Shown: positions 16,629 through 25,718 of the stretch, one piece after another
How positions within the stretch are numbered: position 1 is the stretch's first letter
How the letters are laid out: each line of letters begins with the position of its first letter
NCBI GenBank assembly: GCA_020636375.1
Contig: JACJXZ010000015.1
Span: 186,001 to 250,000 of the forward strand
From: Lewinellaceae bacterium
GTDB taxonomy: Bacteria; Bacteroidota; Bacteroidia; Chitinophagales; Saprospiraceae
Length of the DNA: 64,000 nt
Reading direction: 5' to 3'
Program-made: the position numbers and the translations under genes
Notes under the pieces: generated by a model
Told to the model about the DNA's origin: nothing
Database searches by the model: none
The model's input: the letters and a program-made list of their open reading frames with translations, nothing else

Positions 16629-16812
16629 TTAATACTACTTTGTCAACTTAAAAGTTAGCATGACGGGAGGACCTGGAGCGCGGACCTCCAGGTCCGCGAA
16701 GGCTGCCTTTGGCAACTCCTAAAACGGCAATATCATGCTAAAAACCCGCTTGAAGCAGGTTGTCGCGGACCTGGAGGTCCGCGCTCCTGTTAAGTTAACA
16801 CAGTAGAATTAA
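16629..16812. mobile_element. MITE-like inverted-repeat element, family B copy 2
   Basis: The end TTAATACTACTTTGTCAACT (from 16629) pairs with the complement of 16790-16812 with 3 mismatches in 23. Each arm holds the palindrome CGCGGACCTCCAGGTCCGCG (near 16679 and 16774), the same core as in the 90-bp family A elements. The interior is otherwise not similar to copy 1. It lies directly upstream of the BatE-like gene, where it may affect that gene's expression. Confidence 0.65.
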
Positions 16813-16822
16813 TATTTCCAAA

Positions 16823-19276
16823 CTACCCCTTCCCCTTTTCCCCGACCGTTTCCAGATCGATTCTCTCCGGTGCCGGCGCCGGTGCTGTCTGTTCCTCCTT
16901 TTCCTCCACTTCTGCCGGCGAGGCCTCTCCCTCCAGGGGCGGTGCCTCGGCTGCCGGGCGCGCTTGCCGAAGATCCTTCGGCGAAGGGGGCGCTTTCTCC
17001 GGATCGAACAGGTCGGCCAGGCTCATCGGGCGGCGCTGTTTTTCCCAGAAAAAGCCCGGCATCTTCAGGGCACCGTGGTCGGCCTGCTTCATGGGTTTCA
17101 TTTCCGCCTTGGGTTCGGTGATGAATTTGATCTTATCTACCTGGTTGTCGCCGAAATAAAGCATCATCTCGCTGCATACCGTCTTGTTCACGCCCACATA
17201 GCCCCCGCTTTCGTCCCGGGCATAGTAGACGGACTCGGCGTTGCCGATCACCGACATCCGGCGCAGCTCGTTCTCTTCGAAAAAGGCCGTGACGTTCTTG
17301 CCTTTGATCTGGTTGAAGAACAATTCGTCCGGCGAGTTGATGATGAAGGCGTTGTTGCGCATGAGGATGCGGTCGATCTTCTCGTCAGCCAGCACCATCA
17401 TCACCGTGTCGGCAGTGAACTGGGAAGTATCCGACCAGACGATGGGGTTTTGCCGCAAAGGGTAGAAGTAGAACGTGGAATCGCTGGATTTATAAGACAG
17501 GGAATCGCAGACCGCCTGCATGTCGCTCTTGTAAATGCGGACGTCGTAATAGGCCAGCAACTGGCGCCTGTTTTCGCCGTCCGCCGGATTCCCGGAAACG
17601 GCCGTCGAATCTTCCTGAATAGCCGTACTGTCCTGCCCGGCCGTTAGCAGCCCTTCGGGAACAGCGAGCGAATCTGTCCGGACGGCCAGCGTATCCGGAT
17701 GTAGAGTGGCCAACCCTTCGGGAATGGCCAGGGTGTCCGGGCTGCTGGTTGCCGCCCTTTGGGCAATAGCGGTCGAATCAATAGGAACGGCCAACGTATC
17801 CCTTCCGGCTGTTATCAGCCTTTCGGCAAAGCCCGTCGTGTCGATCGTGACGGCTGCCGTATCCTGGCCGGTGGTTGCCGGCCCTTCGGCAATGGCCGTT
17901 GTGTCGATTGGAACAGGCAGAGTATTCTGGCGGACCATTGCCCGTCCTTCGGCAAGGGCCGTCGAATCCATCGGGATGGCCAGGGTATCCTGGAGGGCCT
18001 TCGCCGGCTCTTCCCGGATGGCCAGCAGGGTATCGGATACCATGAAGAGGGAGTCGCCTTCGATGACCGTAATGAGCAGGGGCCGGTTGTTGCGCCCGCC
18101 GCTGGCTTTGAGGTAGTCCGTTTTCCGGTCGTATTCCGCCCGTTCGCAGACGATGGTCAGCTCGGCGGAGGTATCCCGCCAGACCACGTTGCCCATGGCA
18201 ATGCCCAGCCCTTTCTCCTCGCTGTAGTCCACCTGGTCGGCGGTGAGGATTTGCGGCGGGTCGCTGATCACCGAGCGGCCGCGGGTGGAGTAGGTCTCCT
18301 TGCGGGCGTCGTAGGTGATCTCGTCGGCGACGATGTTCTGCTTTTCGTCCTGGTAGCGGGCATTGCCGTAGAGGAAGGTCCGGTCGTTGGCCTCGTCGTA
18401 GCGGATCAGGTCGCCCGTGGCCAGCCGTTCGCCCTCTTCGAAGCGGGCGTTGCCCTCCAGGCTGTAGAGGCTGCGCTTCCCGTCGTAGCGGATGGTGTCG
18501 GCAGTGGCCTGTTGTTCGCCTTTCTGGTATTGGGCATTTTGGGTGAAGGCGGCGAGGTTGTTCTCGGTGTCGTAATAGCCGTCTTCGGTGTAAATCCGGC
18601 TGCTGTCCGCGCTGATCAGGGTAGGGCCGAGGAAGGAGACCACCTCGGTCTCGGTATTGAAGCCGAGGGTGTCGGAGCGGAGGCTGAAGTCCGGGTGGAT
18701 GACGATGACGCTGTCTTTGAAGAAGATCTGTTTTTCGCGCACGTAGTAGTAGCCCCGCTTGCTGGTGAGCTGGGTGGAGTCGAGGGTGAGGGTGGCGCCG
18801 TTGTTGTAGGTGGCCAGCTTTTGGGCCAGGTCGTAGGTCAGCCGGTCGGTGAACAGCTTTTGCCTGCCGTTGACCAGGATCACGTCGCCGTACAGCTCCG
18901 CAATTTTCAGGACGCCGTCGTACATGGCCGAATCGGCGAACACGCTGGTGGAGTCCCCCTGCTGGATGAGCACCTTGCCATTGGCGGTGACGTGGGTATT
19001 GTTGCGGATGACGGCCGTATCGCAGTACATATATATGCTGTCCTGCCGCAGCTCCACGTTGCCGTTCAGCTTCTGGAAGACGGTGTCTTTCCGCTGGATG
19101 TACTCGAAGACGTCGGCGTGGTCCACGTCGACTTTGTTCTTTTTCAGGGTATCCTGTTGGGTAGGCGCCGGCCTCAGCTTCGGCTTGCTTCCCACCTGGG
19201 CGGACAATACGCCGCCCGGCAGCAAAAGCAGCAGCAGGAAGGCCAGCCGGGTAATATGTCGATACAATTCGTTCAT
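16823..19276 (-). CDS. OstA/LptA-like periplasmic protein with internal repeats
   Basis: An 817-residue protein from ATG 19276 (signal peptide MNELYRHITRLAFLLLLLLP, ending LSAQ). Residues about 45-420 are OstA/LptA-type beta-jellyroll repeats (VTANGKVLIQQGD, LEGNARFEEGERLATGD, FLYGNARYQDEKQNIVAD), typical of proteins that guide lipopolysaccharide across the periplasm. A spacer of about 140 residues made of imperfect repeats (DTLAIPMDSTALAEG-like) follows, then a second OstA-like part (AVCDSLSYKSSDSTFYFY, FFEENELRRMSVIGNAESVY). The C-terminus is Pro/Glu-rich. Many Bacteroidota have such a long LptA-like protein, so a role in envelope lipid transport is likely. ATG 19300 is a possible earlier start but puts eight residues before the signal peptide. 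Confidence 0.85.
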   Translation of the reverse strand: MNELYRHITRLAFLLLLLLPGGVLSAQVGSKPKLRPAPTQQDTLKKNKVDVDHADVFEYIQRKDTVFQKLNGNVELRQDSIYMYCDTAVIRNNTHVTANGKVLIQQGDSTSVFADSAMYDGVLKIAELYGDVILVNGRQKLFTDRLTYDLAQKLATYNNGATLTLDSTQLTSKRGYYYVREKQIFFKDSVIVIHPDFSLRSDTLGFNTETEVVSFLGPTLISADSSRIYTEDGYYDTENNLAAFTQNAQYQKGEQQATADTIRYDGKRSLYSLEGNARFEEGERLATGDLIRYDEANDRTFLYGNARYQDEKQNIVADEITYDARKETYSTRGRSVISDPPQILTADQVDYSEEKGLGIAMGNVVWRDTSAELTIVCERAEYDRKTDYLKASGGRNNRPLLITVIEGDSLFMVSDTLLAIREEPAKALQDTLAIPMDSTALAEGRAMVRQNTLPVPIDTTAIAEGPATTGQDTAAVTIDTTGFAERLITAGRDTLAVPIDSTAIAQRAATSSPDTLAIPEGLATLHPDTLAVRTDSLAVPEGLLTAGQDSTAIQEDSTAVSGNPADGENRRQLLAYYDVRIYKSDMQAVCDSLSYKSSDSTFYFYPLRQNPIVWSDTSQFTADTVMMVLADEKIDRILMRNNAFIINSPDELFFNQIKGKNVTAFFEENELRRMSVIGNAESVYYARDESGGYVGVNKTVCSEMMLYFGDNQVDKIKFITEPKAEMKPMKQADHGALKMPGFFWEKQRRPMSLADLFDPEKAPPSPKDLRQARPAAEAPPLEGEASPAEVEEKEEQTAPAPAPERIDLETVGEKGKG
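17600..18003 (-). repeat. Degenerate tandem coding repeat inside the OstA-like gene
   Basis: Roughly six to seven units of about 24 codons read like QDTLAIPMDSTALAEG, RDTLAVPIDSTAIAQ and PDTLAVRTDSLAVPEG. The units have diverged in sequence but keep spacing and composition. They form a Thr/Ala/Asp-rich spacer between the two OstA-like halves. Confidence 0.75.
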
Positions 19277-19490
19277 TTCTTTCGGATGCAAACATCTCAT
19301 TTTCCTGGCAATAAAACGGCCTCCTTGGGCTTTTGTTAGGGGGATTAACCGTTTTTTAACGTGAGAGCAGTTGCATTTGTGGATGCTCCCTCTTCAAAAA
19401 AAACCGATAAAATTAACACATGTGATTCATCTACAATGTATTGAAAATACTTTAAAAAAAGTTATCTTGTGAAACAATTATCAGAATAAT

Positions 19491-20574
19491 ATGCAAGTTA
19501 GCCAGAATACAATAGACTATAAAAAATTTCCAACGACCAGGTTTCAAGGAAGCAAACGAAAAATACTGCCATGGATTGCCGAATCTTTAGAAGAGTTAGA
19601 ATTTGAAACCGTACTAGATGGATTTGGCGGTACTGGATCTGTAAGTTATTTGTTTAAAAATCGGAAAGAAAGTAACCTATAATGATGTCTTAAAGTTTAA
19701 CACAATTATCGGAAAAGCTATTGTTGAAAATTCAATGGTAAAGCTATCAGATGAAGAAATACATGCCCTTTAAGATTTGAGAACTATAGGGACCAAGATT
19801 TGATTCAAACCGTATTTAAAGGATATTATTTTCTTGATAAAGAAAATGAGTGGCTAGACAAAATTGTAAATGAGATATTTTTCATCCTTCAGTGAAACAC
19901 CTATTGAAGAAGTTGAGTACAAAAAGCGATAGTTTTATATGCTGTTTTCCAATCTTGTTTGATTAAGACCTACAACTTGTTTCATAGGAGGAACCTTAAT
20001 ATACGGACAAGTGATGTAAAAAGGACATTCGGTAATAAAACCACTTGGGAAAGATCATTTGATGACTATTTAATGAAGTTTATTAAAGAAGCAAACTCTT
20101 TAGTATTTGATAATGGACACCAATGTAATGTGATTAACTCTTCAATTTTGAAATAGACTTGGAAGAGAATAGTTACGATTTGGTATATTTTGATCCTCCA
20201 TACATTAAAAAGGAAAAATGAAACCTCAAATTATCTAAAATGTTATCATTTCCTAGAGGGTATTGCAAGATATGAATCTTGGGAAGACTTAATTGATTTT
20301 GAAACAACCAATAGAAGACTTCAAGATCATGCATTAATGAATGAGTTTACACCTCTAAAGGTTCAAGATTCATTAGAAACCTTGTTGGATAAATTTAAAG
20401 ATAGTATTATCGTCCTATCTTATAAATATGGAGGATACCTTCTATTGAAGACCTAATTTCTTCAATGAAAAGAGTTAAGAAAAAGGTGTCTGAAATCAAA
20501 ACACTACAAATATGCATTGAATCGACAGAATGGCAATAAAAACTAAATCGGAATATTTAATAATTGGAATTTAA
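19491..20574 (+). pseudogene. D12-class adenine-specific DNA methyltransferase, frameshifted
   Basis: The first frame reads MQVSQNTIDYKKFPTTRFQG then SKRKILPW and VLDGFGGTGSVSYLFK, the AdoMet-binding start of Dam/D12 methyltransferases. After a series of single-base frame changes the catalytic motif appears as YDLVYFDPPYIKK (DPPY, near 20190). The end reads KHYKYALN then KSEYLIIGI, stop 20574. I count about eight one-base shifts, mostly missing bases, yet the protein sequence stays coherent in the joined frames. N6-adenine methylation of a defined site would be expected. It is the first gene of an AT-rich three-gene island with a GHKL ATPase and an OLD-like ATPase. Either it is a recent pseudogene or the assembly has errors here. 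Confidence 0.75.
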
Positions 20575-20577
20575 TGT

Positions 20578-22249
20578 ATGAATAATTGTATAAAAAATAA
20601 CTGTCGACAAAGGATCATAGGAACTTTAAGTAGTTCTACATATGAAAATTTCCCTCAAGCTCTAAAAGAATTAATAGTAAATAGTTATGATGCAGATGCG
20701 TCAAAGGTCGATTTGATAATTGAAAAGAGAATGAAGCAATAATCATTGAAGATACTGGAAAAGGAATGAGTGAAGATGATTTTGATTTTTATTTGAGAAT
20801 CGCAGGAAAACTAGAAGAAAGAGTGATTATACAGAGGAGGCGCAGAATTGTAGGGAAATTTGGGGTTGGCTTTTTGGCGGTATTTCCGTTTTGTAAAATA
20901 TATGAGATCGAAACTACTAGGCGAGGAAGTGCAGAATTAATTAAGGCAAGGATTAACTGTGAGAAATATTTCACTTTTGATGAAAACACTACAATTGACG
21001 TTGATAGTGTCCCAATTTTGGAGTAATTGCTAGAGATGAAAAAATAAGGAGTAAGCAATTTACAAAATAAGATTACTAGGTTTCACTAAATTAATGAAAT
21101 CTTTCTTTAATAAAGAGTACGAAACAACGAAGAAAAATTCAATAAAGAATTTCGATCCTTTAAAGTTAATTGAATGGGAACTTTGTGAATATTTACCAAT
21201 TCAATACAAAGATAAAGAATTTAATGAAATCTTTGCCTTGGATGAGGTACTCCTTTTGAAGTTTTTTAATGGAAAAGATTAGTTAGAAATAAACATGTAG
21301 CAACGACACTGGAAACGCATGGTGATAGTTTTGAACAGATTGGCAACATTAAATTCAGATATTTTATTGGAACTGATTTCAGGACTATTAAACCGATTGA
21401 AGCCAGATATATATTTATTCGAAACTTTAATGTTGGAGTAGGTTCAAGAACTACTTTTGGTATTGGATTAGATAGTAGACTATATTCTAAACTTGCTTGG
21501 TTATGCATTGAGATTGATGTTATTGAGGGTTGAATGACTTGATTGCAGTTTCTAGAGACAGGTTCAACTATAGCCCTGATTATGAAAAATTCAAAGATTT
21601 TTAGAGAAAAACTTAGGTATTGGGCTACAACAATTGAAGAGATTAATACTCTTGAAAAGTTAATAAGCTCCAAAAGTCAAAGTAGAATTATTGAGTTTGA
21701 AGATGATAAGGAAAGACAAAAGGAAAAATAATTAAATCTCTTGAGAAGAGAGGGGTAAATATAGAAATTAAGAAGACAGAGAAATAGATGAAGAAAAAGT
21801 TTAGGAGATAAAATTGAAGTATTTAAAGAAAAGAAAGACTTAAAGAAAGGAGAAACAACAGATGAATTGTTCCCCAAGAAAAATCTCTAGAGGAAGCGAA
21901 CAGAGAAGGTTCTACTTTTATTAAAGAAAGATTTCAGGACTCACTTCGAGTAGAAATTAGTGAAACAGAATCTAAACGGACCATTCGAATTGGAGACGAA
22001 GAATATGAAATTGTAAATATGAATTGGCATATTAGTGAATTATTCCCAGCATGCAAAATCGAAGGAAAAAAATTAGTAATTAATAAGGCATATAAACTAT
22101 TTCATAATAAGTCTCTTTTGGATGTTTTTGTTAAATTTCATTTTATACTCGTAAAAAACACCAAGAGGGGCTAATTAGTGATAGTATTCTTAGAAATCTT
22201 AACCGTTCAGTAGAAAAATATTCTCTGATTATTTATAAAACATGTCCTA
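20578..22249 (+). pseudogene. GHKL (Hsp90/MORC-like) ATPase, frameshifted
   Basis: All three GHKL motifs are present across the joined frames: the N box ALKELIVNSYDADAS (near 20660), the G1 box EDTGKGMSEDD (near 20755) and the G2 box GKFGVGFLAVF (near 20860). Downstream come segments typical of Hsp90/MutL-like ATPases of restriction loci: NVGVGSRTTFGIGLDSRLYS, then EIDVIEG, NDLIAVSRDRFNYSPDYEKF and REKLRYWATTIEEI. At least five single-base shifts interrupt it. Such proteins have been described as MORC relatives accompanying bacterial restriction-modification systems. The gene follows the methyltransferase with almost no gap and runs into the next ATPase, so the three look like one operon. The exact 3' end is uncertain. 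Confidence 0.7.
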
Positions 22250-23430
22250 ATGAAAATTTCAAAAGTGTCTGTGAAAATTTTCGCAGTTTATCCAATGTTC
22301 AAATTAGAGATTTCGAAGACATAAATATGGTCTATGGGTAAACAATAGTGGTAAATCTAATTTTCTTAAGTTCTTAGAACTAGTTTTTCAACGTAAAGAG
22401 AAAAAATCAAGTCATTTTCAAGAGGATGGGCAAGAAGTAACCCGTGTTGAAATAGAGAAAACTAACTTTGGGAGGGCTATATTTATGATATGCCTTTTTG
22501 TTTACAAATAACCAAAAGGAAAAGGATATTAATTTTCTGTTTCTTTTAATTAATCCAGATGAGCTTGGCGAATATGGGATATTCTTTAAAGAGGGCTTTT
22601 TAGAAGAAGCAGGAGGGGCATAGGAATTATATTGAATTTGTAGGTAAAATAATGTCCTCAATGAATTTGATTCTGAAATCAAACTAGAATCTGTTAAAAT
22701 TAAAGATATTGCCTACTCGATTAATGAATTTGATGTGCCTCAATATTTTGCTGAAAATGAAGAATTAGTTGAAAAAATTGGAAGTGATGGTGTTTTAGAA
22801 ATAATTTCAATTTTTAATGACTGTATACTACTTGTTGACAGTAACCGATATTTTCGTAAAGAAAAGGACTCCAGTGAATACTTCCTTCTCTTCAACCTAA
22901 AATTTTAAAATTGGTTGTTTCATAATTTTTAAATGCAGAAAAGTATCAATACTTCTTGAATTTAAATGATTTCTTAAATAACATTTCTTTCTAAAAATTT
23001 GAAAAATAAATTCGAAGAAGAATTGAAGAACTTCCCTTTGAACAAATCGAGATTTCTTCGCAAAATTCGATTCAGAGCTAGAAATAATGTTAAAACAAGC
23101 TATGGAAGATACCCTTTAAAGAACTACGGTACTGGATTCAGCAAATGCTTTATTTATATACAAAAGTATTTGAAAGTACTTCAAGGATATTTTTGATAGA
23201 AGAAATTGAACTCAATCTTTCCAAATATATCAAAAGTTCTAATTAATAACTTTAGAAAATTTATTGAGGATCAATTTTAGATCAATTGATATTTACAAGT
23301 CATAGTGATCAGTTTAAAAGAAATGATTTTCGACACTTCAATGTAACAATAGATACTAAGGTGTTACCTCGATTCGAAAAATCGAGAATCCAAGAACGTT
23401 TTTGATAAAATGTCAGAAAGATTTGAGTAG
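22250..23430 (+). pseudogene. OLD/RecF-like AAA ATPase, frameshifted
   Basis: The start reads MKISKVSVK and, one base shift later, NFRSLSNVQIRDFEDINMVYG. The Walker A motif follows as NNSGKSNFLKFLELVFQRK (near 22340). Further down the joined frames give LKNYGTG, a Walker B-like LIEEIELNLS (near 23200) and LIFTSHSDQF (near 23300), the hallmark order of OLD/AAA_15/RecF-like ATPases. It is interrupted by many frame changes and the end is uncertain (a stop occurs near 23430). These ATPases are common in anti-phage systems, often with a nuclease domain; I cannot see a Toprim or other nuclease domain here. It probably forms one functional unit with the two genes before it. Confidence 0.65.
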
Positions 23431-23497
23431 AAATTAGCTTGCAAGAGGAAGGAAATTGAAATATTTTTATTCTATCGCAAGTAAAAGCTAACCCAAG

Positions 23498-23591
23498 TTC
23501 GATATGTAGCCCCAACCGCTCTTTGGCTCGATGCCGCAGCTTGCCGTTTAGTCAATCGTCCGCCGTCTACCAAAGTTGTATACATATCGAA
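23498..23591. repeat. 94-bp inverted-repeat sequence at the right edge of the AT-rich island
   Basis: TTCGATATGTA (23498-23508) and TACATATCGAA (23581-23591) are perfect 11-base inverted repeats, and weak similarity (CAAC...TTTGG) continues inward. The inside is GC-richer than the flanks. It sits exactly where the AT-rich island ends. It might be a miniature element or a trace of the insertion; no clear target duplication is seen. Confidence 0.45.
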
Positions 23592-23626
23592 ACCAGTTAA
23601 AATTTGAAAGGTTATTAATAGAAAAA

Positions 23627-24889
23627 CTAAAGGTTTTTCCCGCCACCACCTCCGCCCCTCTTCCCCACCAGCATCCCGATAACGCCCATGCCACAGGCGG
23701 AGTACGCCACGACGTGGGCGACACTGCCGGATGATGGGCTTCCGGCTGCCCACCCCAGGATGCCGCTCCACCAGCTGTCGACGGCCACTTCCCGGCCGGG
23801 GAGGATCACTTCCTTCAGCAACCGCAGGAGGGCGTTGCGGATCAGAGGGGTAGTGCCGAATTCGTCGGTGGTTTCTCCCTGCTTGTCCAGGTTGCGGCCG
23901 CCACCGAGCAGGATGCGGTTGTCGATGTTGCGGAAGTAGTAGTAGCCGCGGTCGTAGTGGAAGCAGCCCCGTAAGGGCAGTTGGGGCAGGGGAGCGGTGA
24001 TCAGCACCTGGTTGCGGGCAGGCTGTACGGACAGCTCCGGCAACAGGCGGCGGGCAAAGCCGTTGGTGGCGACGAGGGCGCTGCCGGCGCGGAAGCTCCA
24101 GCCGTAGTCCGTATGGATTTCCACGCCGGAGGGCTGTTCTTCCAGTGCCTTTACCGGCAGGCCGTGAAAGATGGCGACGCCGGCGGCCAGCGCCTGTTCC
24201 TGCAGGGCTTTGGCCATCTCGCCGGTATGGATCTGCCCTTCGCCGGCATTCCAGATGAGCTGGGAGATGTTGCCGAACCCAAATTCGCTGATCCGGCCGT
24301 TGGCCAGCCGGTAGGTTTCTGCCAGGCCGGTAATGGGGCGCGCCTGCCGGTTGAAGCGGGGGAGGGCCTCGGCGCAGCGGGCCGCCAGTTCCGCTTCTTC
24401 GGGGCGGAACAGCTCGAAGCCGCCCAGGCCTTCGTAGCGGATGCGCTCGTCGCCCAGGCGCCGGCGAAGGCGTTGCAGGCCGAGCCACCGCCGTTCTACC
24501 AGGGACCAGACAGCTTCTTCGCCCTGCTGATCCATATCGTCCAGCAGCTCAGAGACGCTGCCGTAGCAGGCAAAGCCCGCATTCCGGGTGCTGGCGCCCA
24601 GGGGAAGCGGCCCCCGCTCCAGCACGGCAACGCGGGCGGACGGCGCCAGCTCGCGCAGCCGCAGGGCGGCGCTCAGGCCTACGATGCCGCTGCCGATAAC
24701 GGCCACGTCGATACCCCGGAAGAAACTCTCCCGCTCCCAGTAGCTGAGTTGATAGGATGTTAGTTTAGTATTCAAGGCAAATGAATTAGTGATATGGTAA
24801 TTTTCTTTACATTTGGAGGTGTTGTGGTGTTTCGGTGTTATGGTTTTTCGGTTGGCCGGTTGAGCACCCGCTGTTAGATGCTTACCCAA
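23627..24889 (-). CDS. FAD-dependent oxidoreductase, DAO/glycine-oxidase family
   Basis: A flavoprotein of the D-amino-acid-oxidase family. The FAD-binding motif is VAVIGSGIVGLSAALRLREL, followed by VLERGPLPLGASTRNAGFAC, the typical second motif. The C-terminal part has GGGRNLDKQGETTDEFG and WWSGILGW. The substrate is not known; relatives oxidise amines or amino acids with release of H2O2. The 420-residue frame has a poorly conserved leader of about 40 residues; a TTG at 24775 just before NTKLTSYQLSYWERESFF is a good alternative start giving the usual length. The extreme C-terminus is Gly-rich (GKRGGGGGG). It borders the AT-rich island on the right and is read away from DUF4293. Confidence 0.82.
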   Translation of the reverse strand: MGKHLTAGAQPANRKTITPKHHNTSKCKENYHITNSFALNTKLTSYQLSYWERESFFRGIDVAVIGSGIVGLSAALRLRELAPSARVAVLERGPLPLGASTRNAGFACYGSVSELLDDMDQQGEEAVWSLVERRWLGLQRLRRRLGDERIRYEGLGGFELFRPEEAELAARCAEALPRFNRQARPITGLAETYRLANGRISEFGFGNISQLIWNAGEGQIHTGEMAKALQEQALAAGVAIFHGLPVKALEEQPSGVEIHTDYGWSFRAGSALVATNGFARRLLPELSVQPARNQVLITAPLPQLPLRGCFHYDRGYYYFRNIDNRILLGGGRNLDKQGETTDEFGTTPLIRNALLRLLKEVILPGREVAVDSWWSGILGWAAGSPSSGSVAHVVAYSACGMGVIGMLVGKRGGGGGGKNL

Positions 24890-25152
24890 AAATACAGCTT
24901 TTCCGCTTGCAGATTTGTAAGGGGCAGGTTCCTGTTATTGGTTGTACCTGCCAAAAAGCGGTTAATTTTCTAAATTTGCAGTCGTTGTTTCAGGATGTGG
25001 TAATTTCCTGGCCAGAAATACGCTGATCTACATGGAAATAAGGAAATGCCAGGCGGCCAAAAGCCGGCGGTGCATTTCCAAAGTATTTCCTTCTATTTCC
25101 AGGTGTTTCTCTATTTGTGTCGGGATAAATAAGGTTTACATAAAAAAAAGAT

Positions 25153-25593
25153 ATGCTACAACGAATTCAATCGATCTTTTTGCTGCTGGCCGGCGGCGCT
25201 TCGCTCTCCTTGTTTGGCGTTCCTTTCGCGACGACGCCCCGGGCAGTGGAAGGCTCCGCAATTTTTGCTGACGCCGCCTATACTGTTCAGGACCAGGTCG
25301 CGCTGATGGCCCTGTTTGCGGTAGCCGGGGCCCTGGCCATCGCCGGCATTTTCCTCTACCGCAACCGCTTGCTGCAAATGAGGCTGAGCATTTTTTCATT
25401 TATCGCCAACCTGATCGGCGTCGTGCTCGGTGTCATCTTTTTCATGCAGAACAGCAACGATGTTGGCGAGCAGCCCGTTAACGACGGCATCGGCGTTTAC
25501 CTGCCCATTGCAGCCATGATCCTGGTCTTGATGGCTTACCGTTTCATCAGCAAGGATGAGAAGTTGGTGCGGTCGATGGACCGGTTGCGGTAA
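25153..25593 (+). CDS. DUF4293 family membrane protein
   Basis: A 146-residue protein with the family-typical start MLQRIQSIFLLLAGGASLSL and four predicted membrane spans (about residues 8-27, 50-70, 80-100, 117-137). DUF4293 proteins are widespread in Bacteroidota and have no known function. The gene is followed by two strong hairpins. Confidence 0.85.
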   Translation: MLQRIQSIFLLLAGGASLSLFGVPFATTPRAVEGSAIFADAAYTVQDQVALMALFAVAGALAIAGIFLYRNRLLQMRLSIFSFIANLIGVVLGVIFFMQNSNDVGEQPVNDGIGVYLPIAAMILVLMAYRFISKDEKLVRSMDRLR

Positions 25594-25597
25594 GGGG

Positions 25598-25670
25598 TAC
25601 GGGCCACTTGAAAGTGGCCCGTCCGAAAAAAAGTGGCGCTTTTGCATACAGCAAAGCGCCACTTTTTTTC
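25598..25670. terminator. Two hairpins forming a bidirectional terminator
   Basis: The first stem, ACGGGCCACTT with AAGTGGCCCGT, lies at about 25598-25621. The second, AAAAAAAGTGGCGCTTTTGC (25626-25645) with its complement at 25651-25669, has A and T runs at both sides. It separates DUF4293 from the convergent ExbD gene. Confidence 0.9.
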
Positions 25671-25718
25671 CCTTCCTAATCCGGAGCCGGAAGGATATGA
25701 ACGGTGAAGGAAGCCGTT

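Noticed and set aside
17759..19339. Plus-strand frame of 526 codons over the OstA-like gene
   Set aside because: Shadow of the OstA-like gene; no domain and low-complexity composition.
23472..24488. Minus-strand frame of 338 codons partly over the FAD oxidoreductase gene
   Set aside because: Out of frame with the oxidoreductase, Arg/Pro-rich, no motif; the 23627-24889 frame has the FAD-binding motif.
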